This document shows positions 44,516 through 53,520 of a DNA stretch of 64,000 bases, piece by piece; positions within the stretch are counted from its first letter, which is position 1, and the number at the start of each line of letters is the position of its first letter. Both the position numbers and the translations under genes were made by a program. The stretch lies in assembly GCA_950295325.1 (NCBI GenBank), contig OX485806.1, forward strand, positions 20,398,001 to 20,462,000, read 5' to 3'. Source of the stretch: Polytrichum commune (lineage: Eukaryota > Streptophyta > Polytrichopsida > Polytrichales > Polytrichaceae). The notes beneath the pieces are model-generated. The model had not been told where the DNA came from, did no database searches, and worked only from the letters and a program-made list of their open reading frames with translations.

Positions 44516-46588
44516 CTAAGAAGACCGGTGCTTCTTCGGAGCCGATCCCTCCTTTGAGTGACTCCCTAACCCGCTGACGGCGGATGAGCCCCCTGCCGGC
44601 GACGCCTTCTGCAGCCGCGTGAGCATCCTCCTCATGTTCGGAGACGGAGCAACCTCGTCCTCCGAATCCGCTGCCCTCTCGGTCCGTGGGGTAGCAGTCC
44701 CTGGTGTCCCGGAGACTGTCCCTGGGGTTCCGGAAGCTGTCCCCATCCGGATGCTTCGGACTGGAGAAGGATCGCTTCCGGTGCCCTGCTCCGGATTCTG
44801 TCCGCCCGAGAGTGAAGCCGTCCGCGGATCCCTGTTGGAGGCCGCCCTCGAGTGTGGCGGAGGAAATGGACTCACCACTTGGCAGTCCCGTGGAGACGAT
44901 GGCGAGGCGTGGGTCATAGGGGCCTTGCCCCTACTCGGAGTGGCCTCCTGATCGGAAGTCTGGTGCCGGATCGGCGTCCTAGCCCTATCCGGAGTCCGGG
45001 ACCTATCCGAGTTCCGTGGAACAGGGGACTGGCCCCTTCCGGATCGGACTGACCCGGTGCTCTTCCGCCTCACCTGGGGAGAACGGACCCTTTCCGGAGC
45101 CCCTCCGGAACTACTAGGCCGAGAGCCGCCTCCTTGCTGGCTGGGTCCTGCAGAGGCCGGCGGATTATGAACCAGGGCTACTTCACCAACCACCTCGTAG
45201 AGGGTTCCGGTTGGTGACCCTGGCGGACCCGGATAGAGCACCCTCCGCGGTGTTCCGCTTGGCGGGACCACCCTCTGGATTTCCGCCAAGAGATCCTTCA
45301 TCGTCCGTGAATACTTCACAAGGATGGGGAGGGTCTGCCTGGCGGAAGCGGGATCTCCGGATTCCATCATCCGGTCGTAGAGATGTGCCTTGTTAACGAT
45401 CTCCGCCGGATGACCCACCAGTTCCCGGATCCGGCTGAAGAGCACTGCCTGCTCCGCATGGTACTTCCGGATCTCCTCGCTCTTCTGACTCGGCTCCTGA
45501 GTCATGGCCGCTACCTGGGCGGTGAGGTGGGCGTTCTCCGTCTTGGCCTGCTCCAGCTCCTTCCGATCCGCCCTCTTTGCCAATTCCCGGAGAATGTTTC
45601 CGGGTCCGCAGTCATCCAGAGCATGGTTCGCCCCCTTGACGATGTGCTCCAGTCGGTAGTACTGGGTCTTGAGGTCCTCCATCCCCTCCTGGAACCGCTT
45701 GAATGGATTCTCCGGGAAGTCCCAAGCGGATAGGTCCACATTTCGCCATGGGGTCTCCCGGCTGGGTCCGGCTTCCGGATGTTGGTGAGGGGGAGGGGGA
45801 GAGAGTGGCCTCGAGACGGTTGGTGGCGGGCTTCCGGGTGACGAGGGAGGTGCTTCCGGAAGAATAGGGTCGCTGGAGGTCTCCGTCTCGACGTCTCCGG
45901 CTTCCGGAAGCAGCTTGTAGGTGACCTCATCCGCCGCTATTGTGAGCAGGTCCTCCTCCTCTGCCGTGATGCAGTCGAAATGCTGGTAGAGGTGCAAAAT
46001 GAAGGGGGAGAGGAAGGAGGGTTTCCGGCCAATATGGGGGAGGGCCCGTCCGACTATCTCCTGGATGATCAGGCCCCAATTCACCGGCCGGACTCCGGAC
46101 ATTGCACCAAACAGCGTGTTAGCCATGGTGAGGCTAATCCGCTTCGGCTTGTCCGGATTGAGAATGGGCAGGAGAAACTCTAGCACTCTCCGCTCCCTAA
46201 TATTCCGGCAGTTCCCTGGGTGGAATCCGTCCTTTGGATCCGCGTCCCCTCTGAACTTCCCGGCGAACAGGCCGTCGCGGCGGCCGGCCCACCCCTCCGT
46301 GATTCCCCTGGGAAACCCGTAGACCCTGTTCCACATATCCGGAGTCCAATGTTCCGGATCCCTCCTCTTTGTGCCTAGCCACTGATTTCCCCTCTCGAAT
46401 TTAAACTCGCGGAAGGTATCTTCCGCTCTGAGATTCCAGGGTTTGGAGAGAAATCCCGCACAACCCATGACCCTGAGATCCTCTGCGAGCTCCTGCAGCT
46501 CTCTATCCTCCCTCGGAATTGCAGGGGTGAGGGCTTTCAGCGGAATCGGGATGGGTTCCCGCTGATCCTCTTCCCGTGCTTCCGGCAT
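44516..46588 (-). CDS. 690-codon protein in CCGGA-rich DNA, probably mobile-element associated
   Basis: I do not recognise the protein with certainty. Residues 45-105 are rich in Trp and Arg (KPWNL, HWTPDMWNRVYGFPR). Residues about 150-230 form a helical, conserved-looking part (ANTLFGAMSGVRPVNWGLI, then FILHLYQHFDCITAEEEDL). Residues 235-275 are Pro-rich, 295-390 coiled-coil (ELAKRADRKELEQAKTENAH), and from about 485 to the end Ser/Arg/Pro-rich with RS- and RTP-type repeats. There is no zinc knuckle, protease, reverse transcriptase, integrase or DDE motif. The order globular-helical, coiled coil, basic tail recalls gag-like or accessory proteins of plant elements; that is inference. A TATA box (46820) and AATAAA (44437) frame it, and the reading frame is unbroken over 2 kb. 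Its codons are loaded with TCCGGA. It could equally be a host gene of a lineage-specific family. Confidence 0.6.
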   Translation of the reverse strand: MPEAREEDQREPIPIPLKALTPAIPREDRELQELAEDLRVMGCAGFLSKPWNLRAEDTFREFKFERGNQWLGTKRRDPEHWTPDMWNRVYGFPRGITEGWAGRRDGLFAGKFRGDADPKDGFHPGNCRNIRERRVLEFLLPILNPDKPKRISLTMANTLFGAMSGVRPVNWGLIIQEIVGRALPHIGRKPSFLSPFILHLYQHFDCITAEEEDLLTIAADEVTYKLLPEAGDVETETSSDPILPEAPPSSPGSPPPTVSRPLSPPPPHQHPEAGPSRETPWRNVDLSAWDFPENPFKRFQEGMEDLKTQYYRLEHIVKGANHALDDCGPGNILRELAKRADRKELEQAKTENAHLTAQVAAMTQEPSQKSEEIRKYHAEQAVLFSRIRELVGHPAEIVNKAHLYDRMMESGDPASARQTLPILVKYSRTMKDLLAEIQRVVPPSGTPRRVLYPGPPGSPTGTLYEVVGEVALVHNPPASAGPSQQGGGSRPSSSGGAPERVRSPQVRRKSTGSVRSGRGQSPVPRNSDRSRTPDRARTPIRHQTSDQEATPSRGKAPMTHASPSSPRDCQVVSPFPPPHSRAASNRDPRTASLSGGQNPEQGTGSDPSPVRSIRMGTASGTPGTVSGTPGTATPRTERAADSEDEVAPSPNMRRMLTRLQKASPAGGSSAVSGLGSHSKEGSAPKKHRSS

Positions 46589-47290
46589 TTTCCTCTCCTC
46601 TCACCCTTTCTGGCTTGCAACCTCTCTCTCTCTCTTCCGGAGTCCTTCTCTTCCGTCTAATTGCCACAAAGTCCCGGCAAGCCCACTGCCGGTGACTGAA
46701 AAGTGCAGAGTCCCAGCAATCCAACTGCTGGCGGCTCGAAAGAATGAACACCTCACCACTCGTTCTCTCAACAGGTTGCCTTTTTCCAGAAAAGAGTGGG
46801 AGGGAGAAGGAAGGGACCCTTAAATATCCTTCCTCCCTCTTCATTCCCCTGTTACCGTTTGGTTTAACGGAAAACGGTTACCAACCGTTTTCCGGCGGTC
46901 CTCACCAACGGTTTTACTAACATTTTTACCAACGGCTTTCTTTTCCCCCAACCGTCATAAGGCCCGTTATAACCGCCACTTCCGGGCCGTTGGGTAATCT
47001 TGGCGCGTCCGTTACTTGGTCCGGACCAATGGTTTGGACCATGATTACATGGTCCGCCCATCCTATTTGACGGACCGGTCATAGTACTTATTTAGAGTCG
47101 TTTTACCGCACAAGGCGGGGTTAGAATACTCTATTTCCTAGTACCATTAATTTTTTCCTAATAGACCCTATTATCCTCAGATAAGCAAGGTAAAATATGG
47201 AAATTGAATCCGTATTTCCGTATTTCCGTCTTTCCGTCGAATTTGGACTCCCACAGCACGCGCGTGCTTCGTTGGTTTATATGCAGAGCA
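46589..47290 (-). promoter_or_regulatory. Promoter and leader of the 690-codon gene
   Basis: On the - strand TATTTAA (46820-46826) lies about 230 bases before the ATG. The leader has two related segments, 'gcagttggattgctgggactctg' and 'ggcagtgggcttgccgggacttt', about 45 bases apart, and a GA tract before the start. Upstream, the words 'ggttggtaaccg' and 'ccgttggtaaaa' recur several times between 46860 and 46960. It looks like a compact plant promoter or the U3-R of an LTR. I found no second copy to prove an LTR. Confidence 0.4.
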
Positions 47291-47530
47291 ACAACACTTC
47301 TATAGTCCACCCTCTATAAGTGTTAACAATTGGGAGTGGTAATATTGTTAACACTTATAGAGTGTTAACACTTATAGAAATATAGAGTTTAACAAATCAA
47401 AACATAACACGTATAAATGTAACACAAGTAAAATATTGTTATAATACCAAATGAAGTTCCAAAATACAATTGAGGAGTCTCACTCCTCCATTTCCACTCC
47501 TCTAGGATGGAAGAAGGCATCTATAGAGGT

Positions 47531-49114
47531 CTACTGGAGCTGATTCACATGTAGGTGATCAATCTCTTTCTCAAACTTTTTTAATTTCTTGACCAAATGC
47601 ATAACATCAGTAGACCTCTGCTCAAGATAATGACGTAAAGTTTGAAGAGAAGACTGCACATCCTTATAACACACAGGGGCTATAGGTTCAAATGCAAGAG
47701 TTACAGTGTCATCCTCCTCCTCAACAAAGGAATATGGGTTGAACATCTCCATCAATTCCTCATTGGATGGTTGGTAAGGATTATTCAAGTCAAATTCAGC
47801 TTCATAGTTGATGAATTCCTCTGCAGTCATATTAGGTGAGATCTCTGAGCTTGCTTGACATACCACACTAAGCCGCTCCAAAAGTGTGGTGATTTCTTGC
47901 ACTTCTTTTTGGTGAGCCTCCTGTAATGCTTGATTGGTGGTCATAATAGATAGTACTCCAGTGTGATTCCAACAATTATGAATGGTCTCATAACTAACCC
48001 CATGTCGCCAAGAATGAAGAAGCATGACTACTGCTTGATACACATCAAGCTCTAGATTCTGAGCAGACATCAAACAATTGATCTTGTGCTCAATCATTCG
48101 CTTGCGATATTGGGCTTTGAATGAGGCTATTATTCCTGTATCCATGGGCTAAAATCTGCTAGTGGTGTTGGGTGGTAGAAACTCCAATTGAGTGATACGC
48201 AACCTTGATCCTATGGTAGGAGTTTGGTGTCCTGAGAAGTTATCAACAAGAAGAAAAACCTTCTGCTTGCCCAATGCAACCATTCTTGCCTCAAAATCTA
48301 GCATAAACCTTTCAAATAATTATGTTGTCATCCAAGCCTTCTTGTTGGCTGCCCACAAAATGCCAAGGTTCTGAGGATTCACAATATTTCTTTGAGAGAA
48401 GGCTCTAGGCTTCACAAACTTGTTAATAACAAAAGGAGGTAGCTTAATGCTACCATCAGCATTACTGGTGAATGCAATTGTGAGCCTCTCTTTTTGTTTT
48501 TTTCTACCAGATAGGCGATGTGTGGCTAGTGTACGGTTTGGCTCTAATCGATAGAACAGCCCAGTCTTATCCATATTAAAAATATCATAGACTTGGTACC
48601 TTGAACATATGAGTTTGATCTGCTCCATGCGTTGTAAGGCCTCTGGAGAGTTGTCTGCTGAACCTGCTTCTCCATGTCAAGTGTGGCCTTTAATCTTAAA
48701 CCTCCGCTTGAAGCCCTCCAACCACCCATTAGAAAATTGTAGCTCCTTTTGAGATGGATCCTTCTGGCTCATGTTGTAGAATTTCTTTGCAACTGCTATC
48801 AAAAGATCATCTGTTATGGTAGCACCATGTTCCTGCATCAGTGTAAACCAAGAAAATGTAGCATTCTCAACCTGAGGGCAGTAAACCTTTCTGACTCTCT
48901 TAATAGTTAGAGGTGCTTCAACGTCTAAGTCCAGCAAATCATTTCTCTTGAGTAACCTGGAAATGGACATTTCAGATGAAGAGGCTTGGAATTTAGCATT
49001 TGCCCACAATGTTAGAGCTCTGTTGCTAATACGTTGCCCTGACTCAACGTGACTCTGCCGATACAACAAAATCTCTTTCTTCTGAGCCAAATTGAACTCT
49101 GAAGCCTTCCCCAT
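47531..49114 (-). pseudogene. pogo-type transposase with CENP-B/Tc5 HTH and DDE domain, three premature stops
   Basis: One register runs for 528 codons from the ATG at 49112-49114 to the TAG at 47531-47533. Codons 5-50 form a psq-like helix-turn-helix (LAQKKEILLYRQ, then SISRLLKR), and 80-145 the CENP-B-type second HTH ending SNGWLEGFKRRFKI. The DDE catalytic part follows, with D1 in IFNMDKTGLFYRL, D2 in FLLVDNFSGH, and D3 in PMDTGIIASFKA after LPPNTTSRF. Three in-frame stops interrupt it: TGA at 48677-48679, TAA at 48320-48322 and TAG at 48149-48151. There is no frameshift. Each stop can come from a single C-to-T change on the coding strand. The C-terminal region of about 200 residues is acidic and intact. 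Confidence 0.88.
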
Positions 49115-49502
49115 CTATACTGTCCTAGATTAAATTGAAAGACAGATGCAAACTGACTCTAAACCACAAGGACACAAACCCTATCCACAAAAATAATACA
49201 GCACCCTCAAAATTAATCAGACAAAACTCGTCACCGCTGCCGCAGGAGACTTGGAAGGCAGATTTCGGCCAACCATAACTCACTCGTTAGAAGTCAGAAT
49301 TCGACAAAACTACTACCATTGGAATCGTCTCCTCAATAGCTTTCTAATGGTATGTAATTCGCCCTACAAGTCTGAAATTCGAAAACAACATTCTCAGAAA
49401 TTCGAACGCTGGTAGACTGGCTCAACCTGCTAGGGTAAACTGAGTTGACGAGGGAGGGACTTGCAGTCAATATCCTAAACCCTAATAATCTCTAAATGGG
49501 GG

Positions 49503-49580
49503 GTATGTTACAGTATGTTACAGTATATTACATGTGCTATGTTACAGTATATTGTATTGTATGGTATTATATAGTATAAT
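49503..49580. repeat. Degenerate tandem repeat inside the pogo element
   Basis: 'gtatgttacagtat' is repeated four or so times, grading into 'attgtattgtatgg'. It lies between the transposase start and the right subterminal repeats. Confidence 0.6.
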
Positions 49581-49753
49581 AATAAGTTAACAGATATAGA
49601 GGGCAAAATTACAAAGAGGGGAGTAGCCAATCAGTTAACACTTAACACTTAACGTTATTGTAGTCTCCCCAAGTAGGGAGTAGAAAAAATGTTAACACTT
49701 ATGGAATTTTAACACTTATAGAGGTAACACTTATAGAGGGTGGATTGTATAGA

Positions 49754-51689
49754 GTTTCCATCTCCAACCAATAACTGCCACACCCGGAAAGCTTCAACAA
49801 CTTCCAAGCTTCCGGAAACTCACGTGATTGGTGGGCCAAGGTAAAAGAATTTTGACTTACAATGTGCCTGACCTTGGAACCCTAGGGAGCTTTGTTTCAA
49901 GGTCGATCCCGGAATAAACATTGTTGGGTATAAACATTTGTTTTCAACTCTAATACAAGGCGGTGGTTTTGCAAGGTTTGAAACCACCATATCTGTGATG
50001 GGGAAGCCACACACATTCAAAAATGCCCGTTTCAAACAACGAAATTTGGGTTAAAACCATCCATTTCGGTCTCCAATAGGAAATGTAGGCAGTGCTCCTT
50101 TTTGACGGGTCCACCTTCATTTCATGGGACTAGTTAGTTTTTTTTTGCCTTTCAATGCGACGAACAACATCAAAAACTACCTTTCAAATGACAGGTTGAG
50201 AAACTCTTAATCTTACATGCAAAATTGAAAATCAGATTATATTCTTCCAAAAGTAATTGTTGAGATTTGAACTTCTCACAAAATTTAGTCCGAACTAAGA
50301 ACTCTCTAATTCTTCATGTTGTGCAATCTTCTACACAATACCAAACCTTAAAAAAAATTGTTTGAAAAAATGGCAAAGTTCTTGAGTTCATCCAAATAGG
50401 GACAACCACCACCCCCAATTGCACTACCAAGTGTATATATATACACACACACACACACACACATATACATATGCTATATCTTTTGAATATTAATAAAAAT
50501 TTATGGGCAGCCCATAAAATTTCAATATTTTTTTAGGTAGCCTATCAAATAATCTATGGACTAACATGTGCCTAGAAATTGAGGGGATGATCTAAATATA
50601 GAATGGTGTACATGGTTAAGGGCCCCTTGCTCATGCTCATGTTATAGCTTCACTCATTCAAGATATCCAAAATTGCTTGCACATACATAGCTCCCATCAT
50701 TTGCATTCTTCTAGTGTATGCTCCCGATCAAATTTCATCCATGATGCATAGGATGAAATGTGCCAGTGGCAACCAAGAAGATGCAAACTCATAACTTGCT
50801 CAAGCTTTCTTTTCATCACATCTAACCGTTTTACAAATCAACCCCCAGTGGTACGTTTATTTTTACAACATCAATAGTTTTCCTTACATCATTACATCAA
50901 ATTTGTAGTGTTATGCTAGGAAAAAAGATTCATGAATAGAGTTGTTCTTTAAATCGTACTTACTTCCAGTCAAGAATCTCTAACAAAAACAATTTTTGAC
51001 CAAACCAGAATTTATGTTCAACTCATGTTTGTGATCACATTCACTAGCATCTCCTAAAATAGGTTGAGTTTGGAAATTGAAATTAGTCATTGTAGATATA
51101 GTTCAATCAAGCATGAGAGCATGTATCTCAAAAACTCAACACAAATCCAAATTGGGTTGAGTTAGGTGTTAGTTATAGTTGCAAAAGTTGGCTTGTATCT
51201 CCTAAATCACTATGAAATTGCAGTTTGGCTTATGTATCACATAATACAACATTGACCGCCCATAGTTACGAGATATGGGTGACGGGTAATGGTTGAGGGG
51301 ACCTTTCTTTTGACGTGCTAATTTCTTATTTTTTTGGCCTTTCCATGTGATGGGCATTTTTACATTTTCCAATCTTCTTTTCATGGGCAAGATCAACTTC
51401 AAACTTTATATGCCTTCCATTTCAATTGCTATCGAGGATCATTTCAAAAGAGAAAAGACCCACTTCAATAATAGGCACTATAATCAACAGTCAACGTGGA
51501 GGTTTTGGCACATCTACCGGACCTAAATTGCAAGGTGCAGGCCATGAGGGGGACTGGGGTGAACCAACCTGTAAACTAGTTCCTTGGAGGCAAGGGTTTA
51601 GGTATCCAACAAGGAACGAGTGTATGGGTTGGTTCGCCCAAATCCCACGAGAGGCATAAGAACACAAAAAACTACATCCTTCAATTATC
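49754..51689. other. Gene-free stretch right of the pogo element
   Basis: The first 80 bases still contain CCGGA-type words ('cacccggaaagc', 'cttccggaaact'), then the base composition returns to AT-rich. A TA/CA microsatellite lies at 50431-50478. Frames are short and unrecognised. Confidence 0.4.
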
Positions 51690-51900
51690 CACGTCAGCCT
51701 TGCAAATTATGATCTACGGCTTGACTCTCGTCAAGGGAAACCACAACAATCCACTAAATACCATAAACATTGTCATCTCTTCTAAACATGTGTATTTATG
51801 GTGTTTGTTCTTCGATCCTCACCTAACCACACACCAATCAACTATAGGTTTCCAATTCAGAAAAGTAACCAAATGAGACCCGCATACCTTTGTGGTGATG
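51690..51900 (+). repeat. Dispersed repeat family A, copy 7 (3' part)
   Basis: Recognised by 'cttctaaacatgtgtatttatggtgtttgttctt', 'cctcacctaaccacacaccaatcaactataggtttccaatt' and 'agaaaagtaacc'. It matches the end of copy 1 and copy 4. Confidence 0.5.
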
Positions 51901-52470
51901 AGATTGGAACTTCATGAATTCAAAGAAATGAAGTTCGAGGGACTCGCTTGGAAGAATTGTTCCAAATCGCTAAATTAAAGAGACACTTGATGATGGCACA
52001 TGCCCTTTGTCCTCTGCCATTGACACCATCCCCAATTTGGGCAATGCCTTCGGAACTTGATGCATGCATGCATGTATGTGCTCTATTTGATGACCACGTC
52101 ATAAAGCCGAGTGCGTTGGACCTCAACCCCCTTGTAATCCTTGTGCACTAAAAAGGCACAAAAATTTCTTGCACCCGGGGCCCAAATGTTCAATTGACAC
52201 AACAAATTTTCTTTAAAAAAAAAGGGTCCCAAAATACAAAATTTCAAATAGTTCACATCCCGGACATAAAAGTGTGCATCCCAAAGCCGATCCCCCCCCC
52301 CCCCCCCCCCATCCACTTTTATGCATCCATGTATTCTTGAACATTTTATGAATTTGTACGATGCCATGATTTGTCAGGTATCAAATATCAAGTTCTCTTT
52401 CAAAAAAATTACCCACTTAGTTTATAAAACAACGCAAAGGTAGATGTATCTAAACGTTTGGCTTACTTTG
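51901..52470. other. Gene-free stretch with a long C homopolymer
   Basis: A run of about 18 C lies at 52292-52310. Nothing else is recognised. Confidence 0.4.
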
Positions 52471-52478
52471 CGCTCTAA

Positions 52479-53022
52479 AGGCCGTTTTACACCTAGAGGC
52501 CGGGCCAATTCCCCTTCAGGTCGATTACATGAAATTTCAGCCTCTTTTGGGTTGGAGGCCAACCTCAACTACACATTATAATAACATTATAATGGGGTCC
52601 AATTTTCCCACATGTAAAGGCCTTAGGACAAAGAAACTAGGCCGACTCAATAAATCTAACATAATCCAACAGATCTAGCATGATCTAGCATGATCTAGCA
52701 TAGAGCCATTCATATTTCCACATAATCCAATGGATACGGTTCGCTTAAAAAATCATATTTTATTTTATACTTTAAATTTATTGAAATTTGGCATTGGCCC
52801 CAATACCAAGAATTGGCCCTCCATTTTGGGTGCACCCAATTCAATGAGCTCGGGATGTGTCATACCATGCATTTTTTTATTAAAAAATTCATACCACCAA
52901 ATCAGCTCGGCCTCTAGGTGTAAAGGGGTTGGGGCCGATTTTAGCCTTTTGGCCAATCACAAGTGAAGATTTCAAGCCTCTTACACAACGAAGTGGCCCA
53001 GCATGTAGGTGTAAAGCGGCCG
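52479..53022. mobile_element. Tourist-like (PIF/Harbinger) MITE, copy 2
   Basis: 544 bp, flanked by exact TAA duplications (52476-52478 and 53023-53025). The left end is AGGCCGTTTTACACCTAGAG; the inverted right end is CGGCCGCTTTACACCTACAT. It is colinear with 3721-4245 through the whole interior, including 'acacattataataa.attataatgg', 'gagccattcatatttccacataa' and 'ttttggccaatcacaagtga'. 'catgatctag' is repeated near 52678-52700, a small local expansion absent from copy 1. Confidence 0.87.
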
Positions 53023-53254
53023 TAACAAATTTATGATGCATTATTGTCACAAATGAATGAAATTCGGATGAGAGTGACAATTGCAACATCGGAAACCCAT
53101 ATATAGTGCCCTATTTTGCATTTTTACAAGGAATGGCAATCAACATGTGGTATGTATTATATTTAGGGATGTTGACACTACGCGGATTGACGGTTTCCAA
53201 TTACTGTAGTACCGATCGAGCAAGGCAAATAATAGAACCATTGACACTGAATGC

Positions 53255-53520
53255 AAGATGAGTTAGTGCATGCAGTGACCTCGAAACTTCTGATCCAAAA
53301 TGGAGTTCCGACCAGGAGTTTTGGCTCCAGGAATTCGCATGTCCAGCACGAAGGACGCGCATCCAACTTGAGACAGCCCTGGCTATGGTGCCTCACAGTT
53401 TGTCACACGCCTTCCACGAGAAAGGCCACTTCTTTGCATGCTACAGAGGCATTTATTTGAATGTGAGATTCCCATCTCCGTACGTAACCGACGCTCATCC
53501 AAGAGGAGAAGGGTTATCAT
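53255..53520 (+). other. Coding-like fragment, unrecognised
   Basis: In a GC-richer stretch, a + strand register without an early ATG is open for about 85 codons and ends at the TAA near 53518. It reads SDPKWSSDQEFWLQEFACPA, then HEKGHFFACYRGIYLNV. The residue mix looks natural, but I do not recognise it, and other registers are also open. It may be an exon or fragment of a lost gene (an AG at 53276-53277 precedes the most protein-like part). Confidence 0.2.

Larger units (their letters stand above)
47303..49747 (-). mobile_element. pogo/Tigger-type (Tc1-mariner superfamily) DNA transposon, nearly complete
   Basis: The element is about 2.45 kb. The left end after TA reads TAGTCCACCCTCTATAAGTG; the right end on the opposite strand reads CAATCCACCCTCTATAAGTG. 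The flanks are TA/TATA on both sides (47301-47302 and 49748-49749), as expected for the TA-targeting superfamily. Behind each end the 15-base word GTTAACACTTATAGA is repeated (left near 47312, 47347, 47363; right near 49691, 49710, 49724), forming subterminal repeats likely to bind transposase. It encodes a broken transposase on the - strand. The flanks on both sides contain CCGGA-type sequence, so it seems to have landed inside or next to the CCGGA-rich locus. Confidence 0.85.

Noticed and set aside
44619-46382. Forward frames and second reverse frames overlapping the 690-codon gene
   Set aside because: Shadow frames of a GC-rich gene; the 690-codon frame is far longer and has matching promoter and polyadenylation signals.
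43140-47290. Complete LTR retrotransposon with LTRs at 43.1-44.4 kb and 46.6-47.3 kb
   Set aside because: I compared the two flanks and found only shared CT tracts and CCGGA words, not a direct repeat; no primer binding site, protease, reverse transcriptase or integrase is visible.
48600-48730. Frameshift in the pogo transposase between the HTH and DDE parts
   Set aside because: The upstream and downstream segments are in the same register; the break is a single TGA at 48677-48679.
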